Below, in pieces: positions 39,712 through 50,311 of a stretch of 64,000 nt of DNA; the stretch's first letter is position 1, and every line of letters starts with the position of its first letter. This DNA is from Mucilaginibacter xinganensis (lineage in GTDB: Bacteria; Bacteroidota; Bacteroidia; Sphingobacteriales; Sphingobacteriaceae). Location: the NCBI GenBank assembly GCA_026225055.1, contig JAMFSA010000248.1:127332-191331 (forward strand). The letters are read 5' to 3'. The notes below the pieces were generated by a model. That model was not told the DNA's origin, did no database searches, and worked only from the letters and a program-made list of their open reading frames with translations. The position numbers and the translations under genes are program-made.

Positions 39712-40683
39712 ATGACCAAGAATAAAAGCTTATTTTCTTATTTAATATTATTACTTGTAGCCACTGCATTTAACTGCTCAGCGCAAGGTGATTTTATTAA
39801 AAACCCTATTGTTAATGGTTATTATGCCGATCCTACCATAATTAAGGACAAAGGCATCTATTATATTTATGCTACCATTGATCCATGGGGAGCCGAAGAA
39901 TTGGGTGTTTTAGAAACTAAAGATTTTAAAACCTTCACTCGCAGGCATATTAATTGGCCAACCAAAAAACAATGTACCAGCCCAACATCAGGAGATGCTA
40001 TGGTTTGGGCGCCTTCTATCCGCAAGGTAAACGGTAAGTTTTACATGTACGTTGCTGTTGGCAGCGAGGTTTGGGCAGGGGTGAGTGATCATCCGCTTGG
40101 TCCCTGGAAAAATGCAAAACCCGATAATACGCCATTAGTAACCAAGAATGATTTCCCGCAGGTACATAATATCGACCCCGATTGTTTTATTGATGACGAT
40201 GGTCAGGCTTATTTATATTGGGGATCGGGTTATAACTGGGTAAACGGGCATTGTATGGCAGTTAAGCTAAAAAAGGATATGGTAACTTTTGATGGCAAGC
40301 CAATAGATATTACGCCACCACATTATTTTGAGGCGCCACACCTGGTAAAACGCAAAGGTTTATATTATTTAATGTATTCATACGGTAAGGCTATTGATGG
40401 TACCTATCAAATACGCTACTCAATTGGTAATTCACCTTTAGGCCCGTGGAAAGAAGGAGAAAATGACCCGATACTTTCCACTTCGGCTGATAGCACAACC
40501 TTCGGCCCCGGCCACCATACCGTTTTTAATGAGAATGGCCAATACTACATTTTATATCATCGTATCCATCCTCAGAAAGAGGCATATGTATTAAGGGAAC
40601 TTTGTATTGATAGTTTGAAATTCGATGGTAAAGGCAATATCCTCAGGATCACTCCAACAGGTGTAGCAAACTTCACTAAATAG
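39712..40683 (+). CDS. GH43 family glycosidase (arabinofuranosidase/xylosidase-like)
   Basis: NGYYADPTIIKDKGIYYIYAT, MVWAPSIRKVNGKFYMY, DPDCFIDDDGQAYLYWGSG, FEAPHLVKRKGLYYLMYS. Confidence 0.92.
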   Translation: MTKNKSLFSYLILLLVATAFNCSAQGDFIKNPIVNGYYADPTIIKDKGIYYIYATIDPWGAEELGVLETKDFKTFTRRHINWPTKKQCTSPTSGDAMVWAPSIRKVNGKFYMYVAVGSEVWAGVSDHPLGPWKNAKPDNTPLVTKNDFPQVHNIDPDCFIDDDGQAYLYWGSGYNWVNGHCMAVKLKKDMVTFDGKPIDITPPHYFEAPHLVKRKGLYYLMYSYGKAIDGTYQIRYSIGNSPLGPWKEGENDPILSTSADSTTFGPGHHTVFNENGQYYILYHRIHPQKEAYVLRELCIDSLKFDGKGNILRITPTGVANFTK

Positions 40684-40908
40684 CCGTTTTATTTTGATTG
40701 GCATATCAGCCTTTACGGTTGTTATTTGAATAGCAGGTTAACATTTATAATATAAACGTTATCAATACTACTATTCCATCCTTTTTCAGAAGTATAGTTT
40801 TACAGCACTAATTATAAACCACTATCGGAATTAATTTCTATGGTGGCTTTGTAATACCACAACCTCTAACAAACAATCAATAACCAAAATTATAATAGAT
40901 CACATTTT

Positions 40909-43068
40909 ATGAAGTATGCAATAGCCAGCGTTATAGCCCTTTTCCTTTTTGTTAATGTTTCGGCACAAAATAATAATGAAGCAGCGCTGCAGGTTAAAAT
41001 AAACGGTATTATTAAAAAAATGACGCTTGAGGAAAAGGTGGCTATGCTGCACGGTAGCGCTACTTTTTATTCAGCAGGTGTTCCGCGTTTAGGTATTCCT
41101 GAAGTAAGTTATGATGATGGCCCATTAGGCGTACGCCGCGAGGAAGAACGCTTTGGCTGGAATTCCGCCAACTGGACAACCGATTCTGCAACATTTCTCC
41201 CCAACGGCTCAGCAATTGCCGCTACCTGGAACCCTGAAATGGCACATAAATATGGTGTTGTAATGGGCGAAGAGGCCAATGCGCGCAAAAAGATAGTAAT
41301 GCTTGCACCTGCATTTAACATTTGCCGCATCCCGCTTTGCGGCCGTACTTATGAGTATTATTCAGAAGATCCTTATCTGAATGGTCAACTGGCTATACAG
41401 GCTGTAAAAGGCATTCAAAGTCAGCATGTGGCAGCCTGTGTAAAACACTTTGCCGCCAATAATCAGGAAGTTAACCGCAGCTCGATCAACGAAATAATTG
41501 ACGAAAGAGCATTGCGCGAAATTTATCTGCCTGCATTTAAAGTTGCCATACAACAAGGTAACGCTTACACTATTATGTCGGCCTATAATAAAATAAATGG
41601 CTATTGGTGTTCTGAAAATGATTTCCTGCTGGATAAAGTACTAAAAACCGAATGGGGCTTTAAAGGCGTAGTTATATCCGACTGGGGCGGCACTCACCAT
41701 ACCGTAGCAGCAGCAAATGCGGGCCTGGATGTTGAAATGGGATCAAGCGGGCCTAATGATCAATGGTACTTTGCAAAGCCTTTGATCGCAGCGGTTAAAA
41801 TAGGCCAGGTTTCAGAAAAAACTATTGATGCCAAAGTAAGGCGGATCCTGTGGATGATCTACCATACCTCCATGAGTACAAATCACCCCAAAGGTTCTAT
41901 CGCTACGCCTGAACATGGTAAAGCGGCATATGATATCGCCTCAGAATCAATTGTATTATTAAAAAATGACGATCATTTACTGCCTTTAAATGCTGATAAG
42001 GTTAAAAGTATAGCAGTGATCGGTGACAACGCTACACGCACTTTTGCTACAGGCGGCTTTGGCGCAAGTGTAAAGGTTAAATATGAGATAAACGCGCTAA
42101 CTGGTATCAGATCACGGTTTGGAAAAATTGCCGATATTAAATTTGCACAAGGTTATAAAGCCAATTATTTAGCAAACAATACTGCCGAGCAAAACGCAGG
42201 ATATGATAAACCTGACCAAACTTTAATTGATCAGGCTGTGGCCTTAGCAAAAACAACAGATGTAGCCATAGTATGTATCGGCTCAAACCGTGAGTATGAG
42301 AGCGAAAACCACGACCGTAAAAATCTGTCTTTGCCCTTTGGCGAACAAGCGCTGGTTAACGCGGTTACTGCTGCTAATTCTAAAACCATCGTTGTGATAA
42401 TGGCAGGTGCACCTTATGATCTAAACGAGATCAAAAAAACAAATAATACCATAGTTTGGTCATGGTTTAACGGTACCGAGGCAGGTAATGCTTTGGCTGA
42501 TGTATTAAAAGGCGTTGTAAATCCATCCGGTAAAATGCCATTCACCTTCCCTGTATCATTAAGTGATTCACCGGCTATCGCTTTGGACACTTACCCGGGT
42601 AAAGATACCACCACTACTTATAAAGAGGGGATATTGGTAGGATACCGCTGGTATGATACCAAAAAGATCGACCCATTATATTGTTTTGGTTACGGACTGT
42701 CATACACCAGTTTTACTTATACCGGTTTATCAACCGATAAAAAGAACTATACCCCTGCAGATAAAATTGTGGCGACAGTAAAGGTTAAAAACTCAGGAAG
42801 TGTGGCCGGTAAAGAAATTGTGCAGCTCTATGTTAGCAAAGTAAACTCATCGGTGCCAAGGGCTGATAAGGAACTAAAGGCATTTAAGAAAATAATGATA
42901 ACTCCGGGTAACATATCGTCAGTTTCGGTTAACATAAATGTAAGCGACCTGGCTTATTGGAGTGATAAATTGAGCAAGTGGGTAGTTGAACCTGGTGAAT
43001 ACAAACTCATGGCAGCTTCATCATCAAAGGATATAAGGCAAATAGCCTCATTTAACGTAAGTAAATAG
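40909..43068 (+). CDS. GH3 beta-glucosidase-like, secreted
   Basis: MTLEEKVAMLHG, KHFAANNQEVNR, GVVISDWGGTHHT nucleophile region, C-terminal FnIII-like domain. Confidence 0.94.
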   Translation: MKYAIASVIALFLFVNVSAQNNNEAALQVKINGIIKKMTLEEKVAMLHGSATFYSAGVPRLGIPEVSYDDGPLGVRREEERFGWNSANWTTDSATFLPNGSAIAATWNPEMAHKYGVVMGEEANARKKIVMLAPAFNICRIPLCGRTYEYYSEDPYLNGQLAIQAVKGIQSQHVAACVKHFAANNQEVNRSSINEIIDERALREIYLPAFKVAIQQGNAYTIMSAYNKINGYWCSENDFLLDKVLKTEWGFKGVVISDWGGTHHTVAAANAGLDVEMGSSGPNDQWYFAKPLIAAVKIGQVSEKTIDAKVRRILWMIYHTSMSTNHPKGSIATPEHGKAAYDIASESIVLLKNDDHLLPLNADKVKSIAVIGDNATRTFATGGFGASVKVKYEINALTGIRSRFGKIADIKFAQGYKANYLANNTAEQNAGYDKPDQTLIDQAVALAKTTDVAIVCIGSNREYESENHDRKNLSLPFGEQALVNAVTAANSKTIVVIMAGAPYDLNEIKKTNNTIVWSWFNGTEAGNALADVLKGVVNPSGKMPFTFPVSLSDSPAIALDTYPGKDTTTTYKEGILVGYRWYDTKKIDPLYCFGYGLSYTSFTYTGLSTDKKNYTPADKIVATVKVKNSGSVAGKEIVQLYVSKVNSSVPRADKELKAFKKIMITPGNISSVSVNINVSDLAYWSDKLSKWVVEPGEYKLMAASSSKDIRQIASFNVSK

Positions 43069-43285
43069 ATAAAATGGCCCAGGTTAACATTTTTGCGATA
43101 TAATGAAACATTCGTTATGATGCAGGTTAATCAAAGCATCTACCTTTAGTTTAATATTATAAGCCAATTATAAACAATAAACCAAACATGCCATACTCAA
43201 TCTTTATAACTGTAACCCGGTAAGCCATTTTTCAATGTTGCTTATTAGTACAGGTATAAATTGTGGTTGCTGTTGAATACATAAC

Positions 43286-44374
43286 ATGGGATATTTAAGT
43301 TTCAAAAAGCAAGACGTATACTGCCCGAAAAACAAAGGGTTAGCGTTTACTGAAAATATCGGTATAAATCATACTGTATATTTCATCAGGATAAACGCCC
43401 TGCTTGCACTATTAGTATTCCTTTCAATCAATTTATCTGCTCAATCATTTGCTCCTGTAAATAAGAACGCTACACCCGAGGCTAAGAACCTTTTAAAATA
43501 CCTGTACAGTATTAGCGGGAAATCAATTTTATCAGGCGAGCATGGTGGGGGTAACCGGTTTTTAGATAGCACCAAATCTATATCAGGTAAATATCCTGCT
43601 GTATGGGGTAGTGATTTTATTTGGTCGGGTGCTGATGGTGGCGGCCAGAAAGTTGTAAACGAAGCTATTGCGAACTACAAAAAAGGATATATCATCGCGC
43701 TAATGTATCACCAGGGAAGGCCAATGGATAACCCACCATATGGTTTTAAAGAAAGTGTGCAGGCAAAAGTAACTGACGAGGAATGGACCCAGATTACAAC
43801 ACCCAATACCGAACTCAATAAAAAATGGCTTGCCCAGGTTGATACCATAGCACACTATTTAAAAGAATTGCAGGATGCACATGTGCCTGTGCTTTGGCGT
43901 CCATACCACGAGATGAACGGCGTATGGTTTTGGTGGGGCAACAGGCCAGGTAAAAACGGCGTGCAAAAATTATGGACAATGATGTATGATAGGTTTGTTA
44001 ACTATCATCATTTAAATAACCTGTTATGGGTATGGGGCGCTAATGGCCCAAGAGATATCCCACAGGATGAAGCTTATTCATATAAAGGTTTTTATCCAGG
44101 CGCAAAATATGTGGATGTTTTGGGCACTGATATCTATCACTCGGATTACGAACAGAAAGATTATAACGAGTTACTGGAACTGGCTAATGGAAAAGTAATG
44201 GCACTAACCGAAGTAGGAGAGTTGCCGAAACCTGAAATATTAGCCGCGCAGCCACGATGGGCGTGGTTTATGGTATGGACGGATTTTATCTGGAAGTATA
44301 ATACCCGGGCGCAGGTTAACGCCATATACTCGAGGCCGGAAACCATATCATTGGGTGATCAAAAATGGTATTAA
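43286..44374 (+). CDS. GH26 beta-mannanase-like
   Basis: GKSILSGEHGGGN, VLWRPYHEMNGVWFWWG (acid/base), MALTEVGELP (nucleophile). Likely true start is downstream of the annotated ATG. Confidence 0.88.
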   Translation: MGYLSFKKQDVYCPKNKGLAFTENIGINHTVYFIRINALLALLVFLSINLSAQSFAPVNKNATPEAKNLLKYLYSISGKSILSGEHGGGNRFLDSTKSISGKYPAVWGSDFIWSGADGGGQKVVNEAIANYKKGYIIALMYHQGRPMDNPPYGFKESVQAKVTDEEWTQITTPNTELNKKWLAQVDTIAHYLKELQDAHVPVLWRPYHEMNGVWFWWGNRPGKNGVQKLWTMMYDRFVNYHHLNNLLWVWGANGPRDIPQDEAYSYKGFYPGAKYVDVLGTDIYHSDYEQKDYNELLELANGKVMALTEVGELPKPEILAAQPRWAWFMVWTDFIWKYNTRAQVNAIYSRPETISLGDQKWY

Positions 44375-44864
44375 AAGCAGGTTATTTAACAAGCTTTTTA
44401 AATAAAAACGGAATTATTTATACAGATCTGAGTAGATAGAAACTCTGATAAGCGGAATAAATTAATACAATAAAATGATAAAATAGTATCATTTTTTAAA
44501 GGAATATTTTATCTGATATTACTACCCTGATGATTAAGCGATGTGCGTGTAAAAAACAGATGGAATTATATATATAATCATATAAGTAAAACATATCAAT
44601 AGCCTGAAAATCGATCTGAATAATAGCAATTAATTTACATGTATTAGATAGGTTTTTAGAGTAAAGAATGTAAAAATAGTATTACAAATAGCCTGTGCAA
44701 TGATGTAATTTTATTAATCAATTATAACGTGCTAAACCGAGTTTTAAATAAGAATATTTTTCTGAAATTGGTTTGCACACATTGGTTTTTTTAACTGATA
44801 AATAATAATATAAATAAACCCCATTAACCTAATAATACATATCTGAATTTTAAATCCTAAATGA

Positions 44865-47800
44865 ATGAAAATGAAGAAAAATTTACTTTTAAGCAAACTA
44901 AATAGCAGCAAAAAATCAGTACTGATTTTGCTGCTTGCTATTTGCACATGCTACTCGTCATTTGCCCAAACCCGGCAAATAACAGGTACGGTAACATCAT
45001 CAAACGATGGTAACCCTGTACCGGGTGCAAGTGTTAAAATTAAAGGAACCTCAAACGGAATTGTTACTGACGTGAACGGCGCCTTTAAATTATCAGTAGC
45101 TCCTGGTGCTACACTTGTTATCAGCTTTATTGGCTATGATACAGAGGAAGTACCTGTGGGTAGCAGAAATGTTTACACTGTTAGGCTGTCGCCTAATACA
45201 AATACTTTAGCAGAGGTTGCTGTAGTATCTATTGGTTACGGTACTACCAAGAAAAAGGACCTGACAGGTGCAGTTAGTTCGGTAACTGCGGCAACAATTG
45301 CTAAGAATCCTGTTACCACTGTAGACCAGGCATTACAAGGCCGTGCAGCAGGTGTGCAGGTTACCAACAACGATGCTTCCCCAGGTGGCAACGTTAGTGT
45401 GGTAATACGTGGTATTGGTAGTTTGGCAAGTAACGGTAATGGGCCGTTATATGTTATTGATGGTTATCCATTGGATAATGGTGGCATTAATAACATTAAC
45501 CCGAATGATATCGCTTCTATAGACGTATTAAAAGATGCATCTGCTACCGCTATTTACGGTATCCGTGCTGCTAATGGCGTTGTTATTATCACTACTAAAA
45601 AAGGTAAAAAAGGTGGTGCCCAGGTATCATTGGATGCTTATGTAGGTTTTCAAAGCAAACCTAAAGAATACAGTGTATTAAACGCGCAGCAATTTGCAAC
45701 CTTATATAATACTGTTGCGGCAGATAAAACACAAAGCGTTCAATTGCCGGCATTCGCGCCATATGCAGATCCTTCATCATTGCATAATATAGATTGGCAA
45801 AATGAAGTTTACCGTACAGGTATAACTCAAAATTACAGTCTTGCCATCCGTGGGGGCGGTGATAAGGTTCAGGCAGCTACATCAATCGGGTATTATGATC
45901 AGAAAGGTATCGTATTAGGCTCATACTTTAAAAGGGTTACATTTGGTAACAATACCGATTACCAGCCTACTAATTGGTTAAAATCATCAACCAGTGTTAA
46001 ATACACTTACCAGGATTCACAAAATCTGTTTGGCAGTAATTTACAAAGTGGCGGTGGTTTAGTTCAATTAACGGAATTACCTCCAACGCTTGATGGTGGT
46101 AACAAGGCTACTTACTTGCCATATGATGGCAATGGTAATTACGGTTTTTATAATCCTAAATTTACTGAGATATCAAGTTATACCAATCCGCTTTATAGCA
46201 TTGGTAACAACCGTAGCTATGGCTTAAGTAACTTTATATTAGCTAATACTTCATTAGAAGCAACTATTATAGATGGGCTTAAAGTTAAATCAAACGTAGG
46301 TATAAACCTAAGTGATTACTCAGGATCTTATTACTCACCTGAAGATGACCGTGAAAACAATCAATATCCGGGTTCTCAGGTAACAAATGCTTTTTATAGC
46401 CAGCATATTAACCAAACTTTTAACTGGTTATGGGAAAATACAATTAGCTATGATAAAACATTTGGAAAGAGCACTATTAATTTACTTGGCGGTGCATCTG
46501 AGCAGAAAACCTTCTGGAGCGGAATGGGCGGCCAGGGTATTCCGCCAAACGGTGTGATACGTGATTTAGCACAAGTTTCAAATCTTAAGCTGGATACAAA
46601 TATCCCTGCGGGTTCAAATAGTGGTAATGGTTCAAATGTTAAAGCCTTACAATCTTATTTTGGTAGGGCAACTTACAATTATGATGACAAGTACCTTATT
46701 ACAGGTACTATAAGAAGGGATGGGTCGTCAGATTTTGCTCCCGGCCACCAATTTGGTACTTTCCCTTCAGGTGCTGTGGCATGGCGAGCTAAAGAAGAAT
46801 CTTTCCTGAAAAATGTTGACTGGTTATCTGAATTAAAATTTAGAGGCAGCTATGGTTTGGTAGGTAATCAGGGCGCTATCTACCCATTCCAGTACGAAGA
46901 GTTATTTTCAACAGGTTACGCAGCTTCTGTTAATGGCGGCGGTGTGGACAACCTTGGCTATCCGTTCAATAAATTATATCAAAATGGTTATGCTACTACT
47001 CAGCCAGAAAATGATAATTTAAGGTGGGAAACTGATTATACGACCGATATTGGTGCTGATATGGCATTTTTGCACGGCGATCTTACACTTACTGTTGATT
47101 GGTTCAACAGGAGATCAAAAGACTTCTTATTAAATATCGCGTTCCCTGCGCAAACCGGTTTTCTTGATGAAACCAGAAATATAGGTAGTATAGATAACAA
47201 AGGCCTTGAGTTTGCAGCTAATTACAACCATAAAGTAAATAGTGACTTTAGTTATGGTGTAACTTTAACGCTTACAACTATTGATAATAAATTAACCAGT
47301 TTAACCTCAGGTACTAATTTTATACAAAACTTTGGTGGTCTAACCGTACCTGCTGATGGCTGGGCAACTTTTTCCGAAACGCATATCGGCCAACCGGTAG
47401 GTGAGTTTTATGGCTATAAATCACTGGGTATTATCCAGAGCCAACCCCAACTTGATGCATTAAATGCATCGGCTGTTGCAAAACATGGTGCAGGTAGTGT
47501 TTATCAAAAAACAACTACCCAGCCGGGTGACCGTTACTTTGCCGATACTAATGGCGATGGTATAGTTGATGCGAATGACCAGGTTAGCCTTGGCAGTCCG
47601 ATTCCTAAATTCTATGGTGGGTTTGATCTTACCGCTTCTTACAAAAACTTCGACTTTAACGCGTATTTCTATGGCGTATATGGTAACAAAATATTTAATT
47701 TCCAGGAAAGCGTTTTGGAAAGCTTACAGAACAGAAGCTTTGTGGGAGTTGAGAACGTTGGTACCGATTACTACAACAATTATTGGACACCTACCAGGCC

Positions 47801-48125
47801 TTCAAATGTTTATGCCAGGGCAAGTGCTAATGACGATGTTGAAGGTAATAACGTTGCATCAAGCGCATACATTCAAAACGGTAGTTTCTTAAAATTAAAA
47901 ACTTTTACAGTAGGTTACACTTTACCGTCAGAGCTTTTGAAAAATTTGGCTATCTCAAAGGTTAGGTTGTATTTCACAACACAAAATCTGTTTACTATCA
48001 CTGGCTATAAGGGTCTGGATCCGGAAGTGGGTATGCAAGGTGGTAATGCAACCCAAAACGGTATAGACACCGGTACTTATCCATCATCAAGATTCTACAC
48101 GCTTGGTGTGGCCGTAACATTTTAG
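44865..48125 (+). CDS. susC-like: SusC/RagA-family TonB-linked outer membrane protein
   Basis: Carboxypeptidase-like N-terminal domain (ITGTVTSSNDGNPVPGASVKIKGT), plug VSIGYGTTKKKDLTGAVSSV, IDVLKDASATAIYGIRAANGVVIITTKKGK. Confidence 0.97.
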   Translation: MKMKKNLLLSKLNSSKKSVLILLLAICTCYSSFAQTRQITGTVTSSNDGNPVPGASVKIKGTSNGIVTDVNGAFKLSVAPGATLVISFIGYDTEEVPVGSRNVYTVRLSPNTNTLAEVAVVSIGYGTTKKKDLTGAVSSVTAATIAKNPVTTVDQALQGRAAGVQVTNNDASPGGNVSVVIRGIGSLASNGNGPLYVIDGYPLDNGGINNINPNDIASIDVLKDASATAIYGIRAANGVVIITTKKGKKGGAQVSLDAYVGFQSKPKEYSVLNAQQFATLYNTVAADKTQSVQLPAFAPYADPSSLHNIDWQNEVYRTGITQNYSLAIRGGGDKVQAATSIGYYDQKGIVLGSYFKRVTFGNNTDYQPTNWLKSSTSVKYTYQDSQNLFGSNLQSGGGLVQLTELPPTLDGGNKATYLPYDGNGNYGFYNPKFTEISSYTNPLYSIGNNRSYGLSNFILANTSLEATIIDGLKVKSNVGINLSDYSGSYYSPEDDRENNQYPGSQVTNAFYSQHINQTFNWLWENTISYDKTFGKSTINLLGGASEQKTFWSGMGGQGIPPNGVIRDLAQVSNLKLDTNIPAGSNSGNGSNVKALQSYFGRATYNYDDKYLITGTIRRDGSSDFAPGHQFGTFPSGAVAWRAKEESFLKNVDWLSELKFRGSYGLVGNQGAIYPFQYEELFSTGYAASVNGGGVDNLGYPFNKLYQNGYATTQPENDNLRWETDYTTDIGADMAFLHGDLTLTVDWFNRRSKDFLLNIAFPAQTGFLDETRNIGSIDNKGLEFAANYNHKVNSDFSYGVTLTLTTIDNKLTSLTSGTNFIQNFGGLTVPADGWATFSETHIGQPVGEFYGYKSLGIIQSQPQLDALNASAVAKHGAGSVYQKTTTQPGDRYFADTNGDGIVDANDQVSLGSPIPKFYGGFDLTASYKNFDFNAYFYGVYGNKIFNFQESVLESLQNRSFVGVENVGTDYYNNYWTPTRPSNVYARASANDDVEGNNVASSAYIQNGSFLKLKTFTVGYTLPSELLKNLAISKVRLYFTTQNLFTITGYKGLDPEVGMQGGNATQNGIDTGTYPSSRFYTLGVAVTF

Positions 48126-48150
48126 TAAAAACATCATAAATATTAAAGAT

Positions 48151-49950
48151 ATGAAAATGAAAAAGAAATATATTTTGCTCATAGTGCTGTTTGCCATGCT
48201 GGCAACAGTTCCAATGGCTTGTAAAAAGAACTTTTTAACCCAAACTAATACCTTTTCATCAACAGAGGCGGCTACTTTTAATAAGCCTCAGGATGTTATA
48301 GCGGTTGTAAATAGTATATATGATACTTACCAGAACAGCGATTTCCTGAAAAAATCGATGTGGTATTATGCCAACTTTCTTGCTCATGATTGGTATAATA
48401 ACGGTAATGATATTGTGTGGAACAATTACACAATTCCATCTACTTTTGGAGCATTATCTACTTTCTGGAATGACTCTTATGTAGGTATATCGAGAGCAAA
48501 TTATGCCCTGCCAATTATAGCTGATGCAAAGGCAAAAGGTATAATTACCTCTGATTTGGCCGACCGCTTAACCGGCGAAGCTCTATTTTTACGTGGCATG
48601 ACCTATTATTACCTTACCGGTACTTTTGGCGGCGTTCCTTTAGAATTAAAAACAGGCGGCGATGGTTTAACACCAAGAAGCACCCAGGCTCAATGTTTTG
48701 CACAGATAATAAGTGATATGAAACAGGCAGAAACCCTGTTACTATCAAAAACTACACTTGCTGCAGGTGATTTGGGTCGTGCTACTAAAGGCGCTGCTTA
48801 CGCTTATGAAGGTTCTGCACAAATGTGGTTAGGTAATTACACTGCTGCTTTAGCTGCTTTTAACAATCCTGAATTAACAAACAATTATCATTTAATTCCT
48901 CAGTTCATTAATGTTCATGAGTTCAACAACCAGAATAATGATGAGTCTTTGTTCGAAGTTCAGTTTGATCTTCCTGCAGGTGGCACCCAGGATTGGGCTG
49001 GCAGCTGGCAGCCTCCGGGTGGTGAGCTGGGCTGGATAGATAGCTTTGGCTGGCCTTCTGAAATAACCGGACAAGGTTATGATTACGGAAGCCCTGCATT
49101 AGAATACTCTTATCAAACGGGTGATCTCCGTAAATATGCTACCATTTTAGGTCCTGGCGATTCAATCATCAGCCCCGGAATTATTGCCCAATGGGGTGGT
49201 ATAAAAGGCTATCCTTATGTAACAGGTGGTTATGCATCTTACCTTGCAGCCCCAACTACTGATGTTACAGATAAAAACAGGTATACAGATGGTCATGGTA
49301 ACATTATAAATACCAATGGAACTGCAACCTATCCATGGTATGGTACTGACGGTACACCACGTTCAGGTTATACTGATGCTAAAAAATGGAGAGATCCAAA
49401 CCTTACAGGTGGTTCAGGACCGCAAAAACTTTTCGGTAGTCAAAACCAGATACTGATGCGCTATGCAGAAGTATTACTTTCAAGGGCTGAATGTAAAATA
49501 CGGACAGGTGATGTGGCGGGTGGTTTAGCCGACTTAAATTTAGTTAGAACCAGGGCATTCGGCGGAACGCCACCAGCTGTTTGGCAGGATGGGCAACAGG
49601 TTGATGGTAGCCAGGCGCCGGCTTTAACCGACCCAATGCAAAAAGTGTTGAGCGAATATAGGCACGAACTTACAGCAGAATATTCGTTGATGTACCTTTT
49701 ACGCAGAGCTGGTACAGATGCTACAACAGGCAAACCATATGATGAAGAATTTATTCACAACGTAAATCACGTTGCCGGTGCTGGTCCTGACAATAACACA
49801 AGCCCGATTATTTATCCGTATGGCCCGACATCCGACGGTAAAACACACGGCGTTACTTATAACGATTTACCTGCAGGGCGTGATATATTACCAATTCCAC
49901 AAGCTGCAATTGGTCTTAATCCAAACTTAAAACAAAACCCTGGTTATTAA
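48151..49950 (+). CDS. susD-like: SusD/RagB-family surface glycan-binding lipoprotein
   Basis: Lipobox MACKKNF; ALFLRGMTYYYLTGTFGGVPL; RYAEVLLSRAECKIRTGD; C-terminal LPIPQAAIGLNPNLKQNPGY. Confidence 0.97.
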   Translation: MKMKKKYILLIVLFAMLATVPMACKKNFLTQTNTFSSTEAATFNKPQDVIAVVNSIYDTYQNSDFLKKSMWYYANFLAHDWYNNGNDIVWNNYTIPSTFGALSTFWNDSYVGISRANYALPIIADAKAKGIITSDLADRLTGEALFLRGMTYYYLTGTFGGVPLELKTGGDGLTPRSTQAQCFAQIISDMKQAETLLLSKTTLAAGDLGRATKGAAYAYEGSAQMWLGNYTAALAAFNNPELTNNYHLIPQFINVHEFNNQNNDESLFEVQFDLPAGGTQDWAGSWQPPGGELGWIDSFGWPSEITGQGYDYGSPALEYSYQTGDLRKYATILGPGDSIISPGIIAQWGGIKGYPYVTGGYASYLAAPTTDVTDKNRYTDGHGNIINTNGTATYPWYGTDGTPRSGYTDAKKWRDPNLTGGSGPQKLFGSQNQILMRYAEVLLSRAECKIRTGDVAGGLADLNLVRTRAFGGTPPAVWQDGQQVDGSQAPALTDPMQKVLSEYRHELTAEYSLMYLLRRAGTDATTGKPYDEEFIHNVNHVAGAGPDNNTSPIIYPYGPTSDGKTHGVTYNDLPAGRDILPIPQAAIGLNPNLKQNPGY

Positions 49951-49973
49951 TACCGGAGTATTGGTATAATACG

Positions 49974-50007
49974 AAAGCCGCCTCAAAATTTGAGGCGGCT
50001 TTTTTTG
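49974..50007 (+). terminator. Rho-independent terminator after susD-like gene
   Basis: AAAGCCGCCTCAAA/TTTGAGGCGGCTTT hairpin followed by a T-run. Confidence 0.9.
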
Positions 50008-50311
50008 TACCTACAAATTGCTTTGTATTTTAATAATTTATTTTCTTGTCACTTACGCTCAAGACGTTGTCATGCTGAGTTTTAAAATCCGTGGCCTCTG
50101 AAGGTGAAATGACACATTTTTTCAATTCTGTCATGGGTAATATTAGTAAAAGCATGCGGGTAGGGCTTTACATTTAACTTCAATTAGCGCTCTGTATGAT
50201 ATCTGGCTGCTTATTGTAAAGGAGAAACATGCTACTTGTCTCTTAATAAACTCAAGGTTATTATGTCTGATTGGAGACTACAAGTATATACTAAAACCTT
50301 ATCAGCGACAG

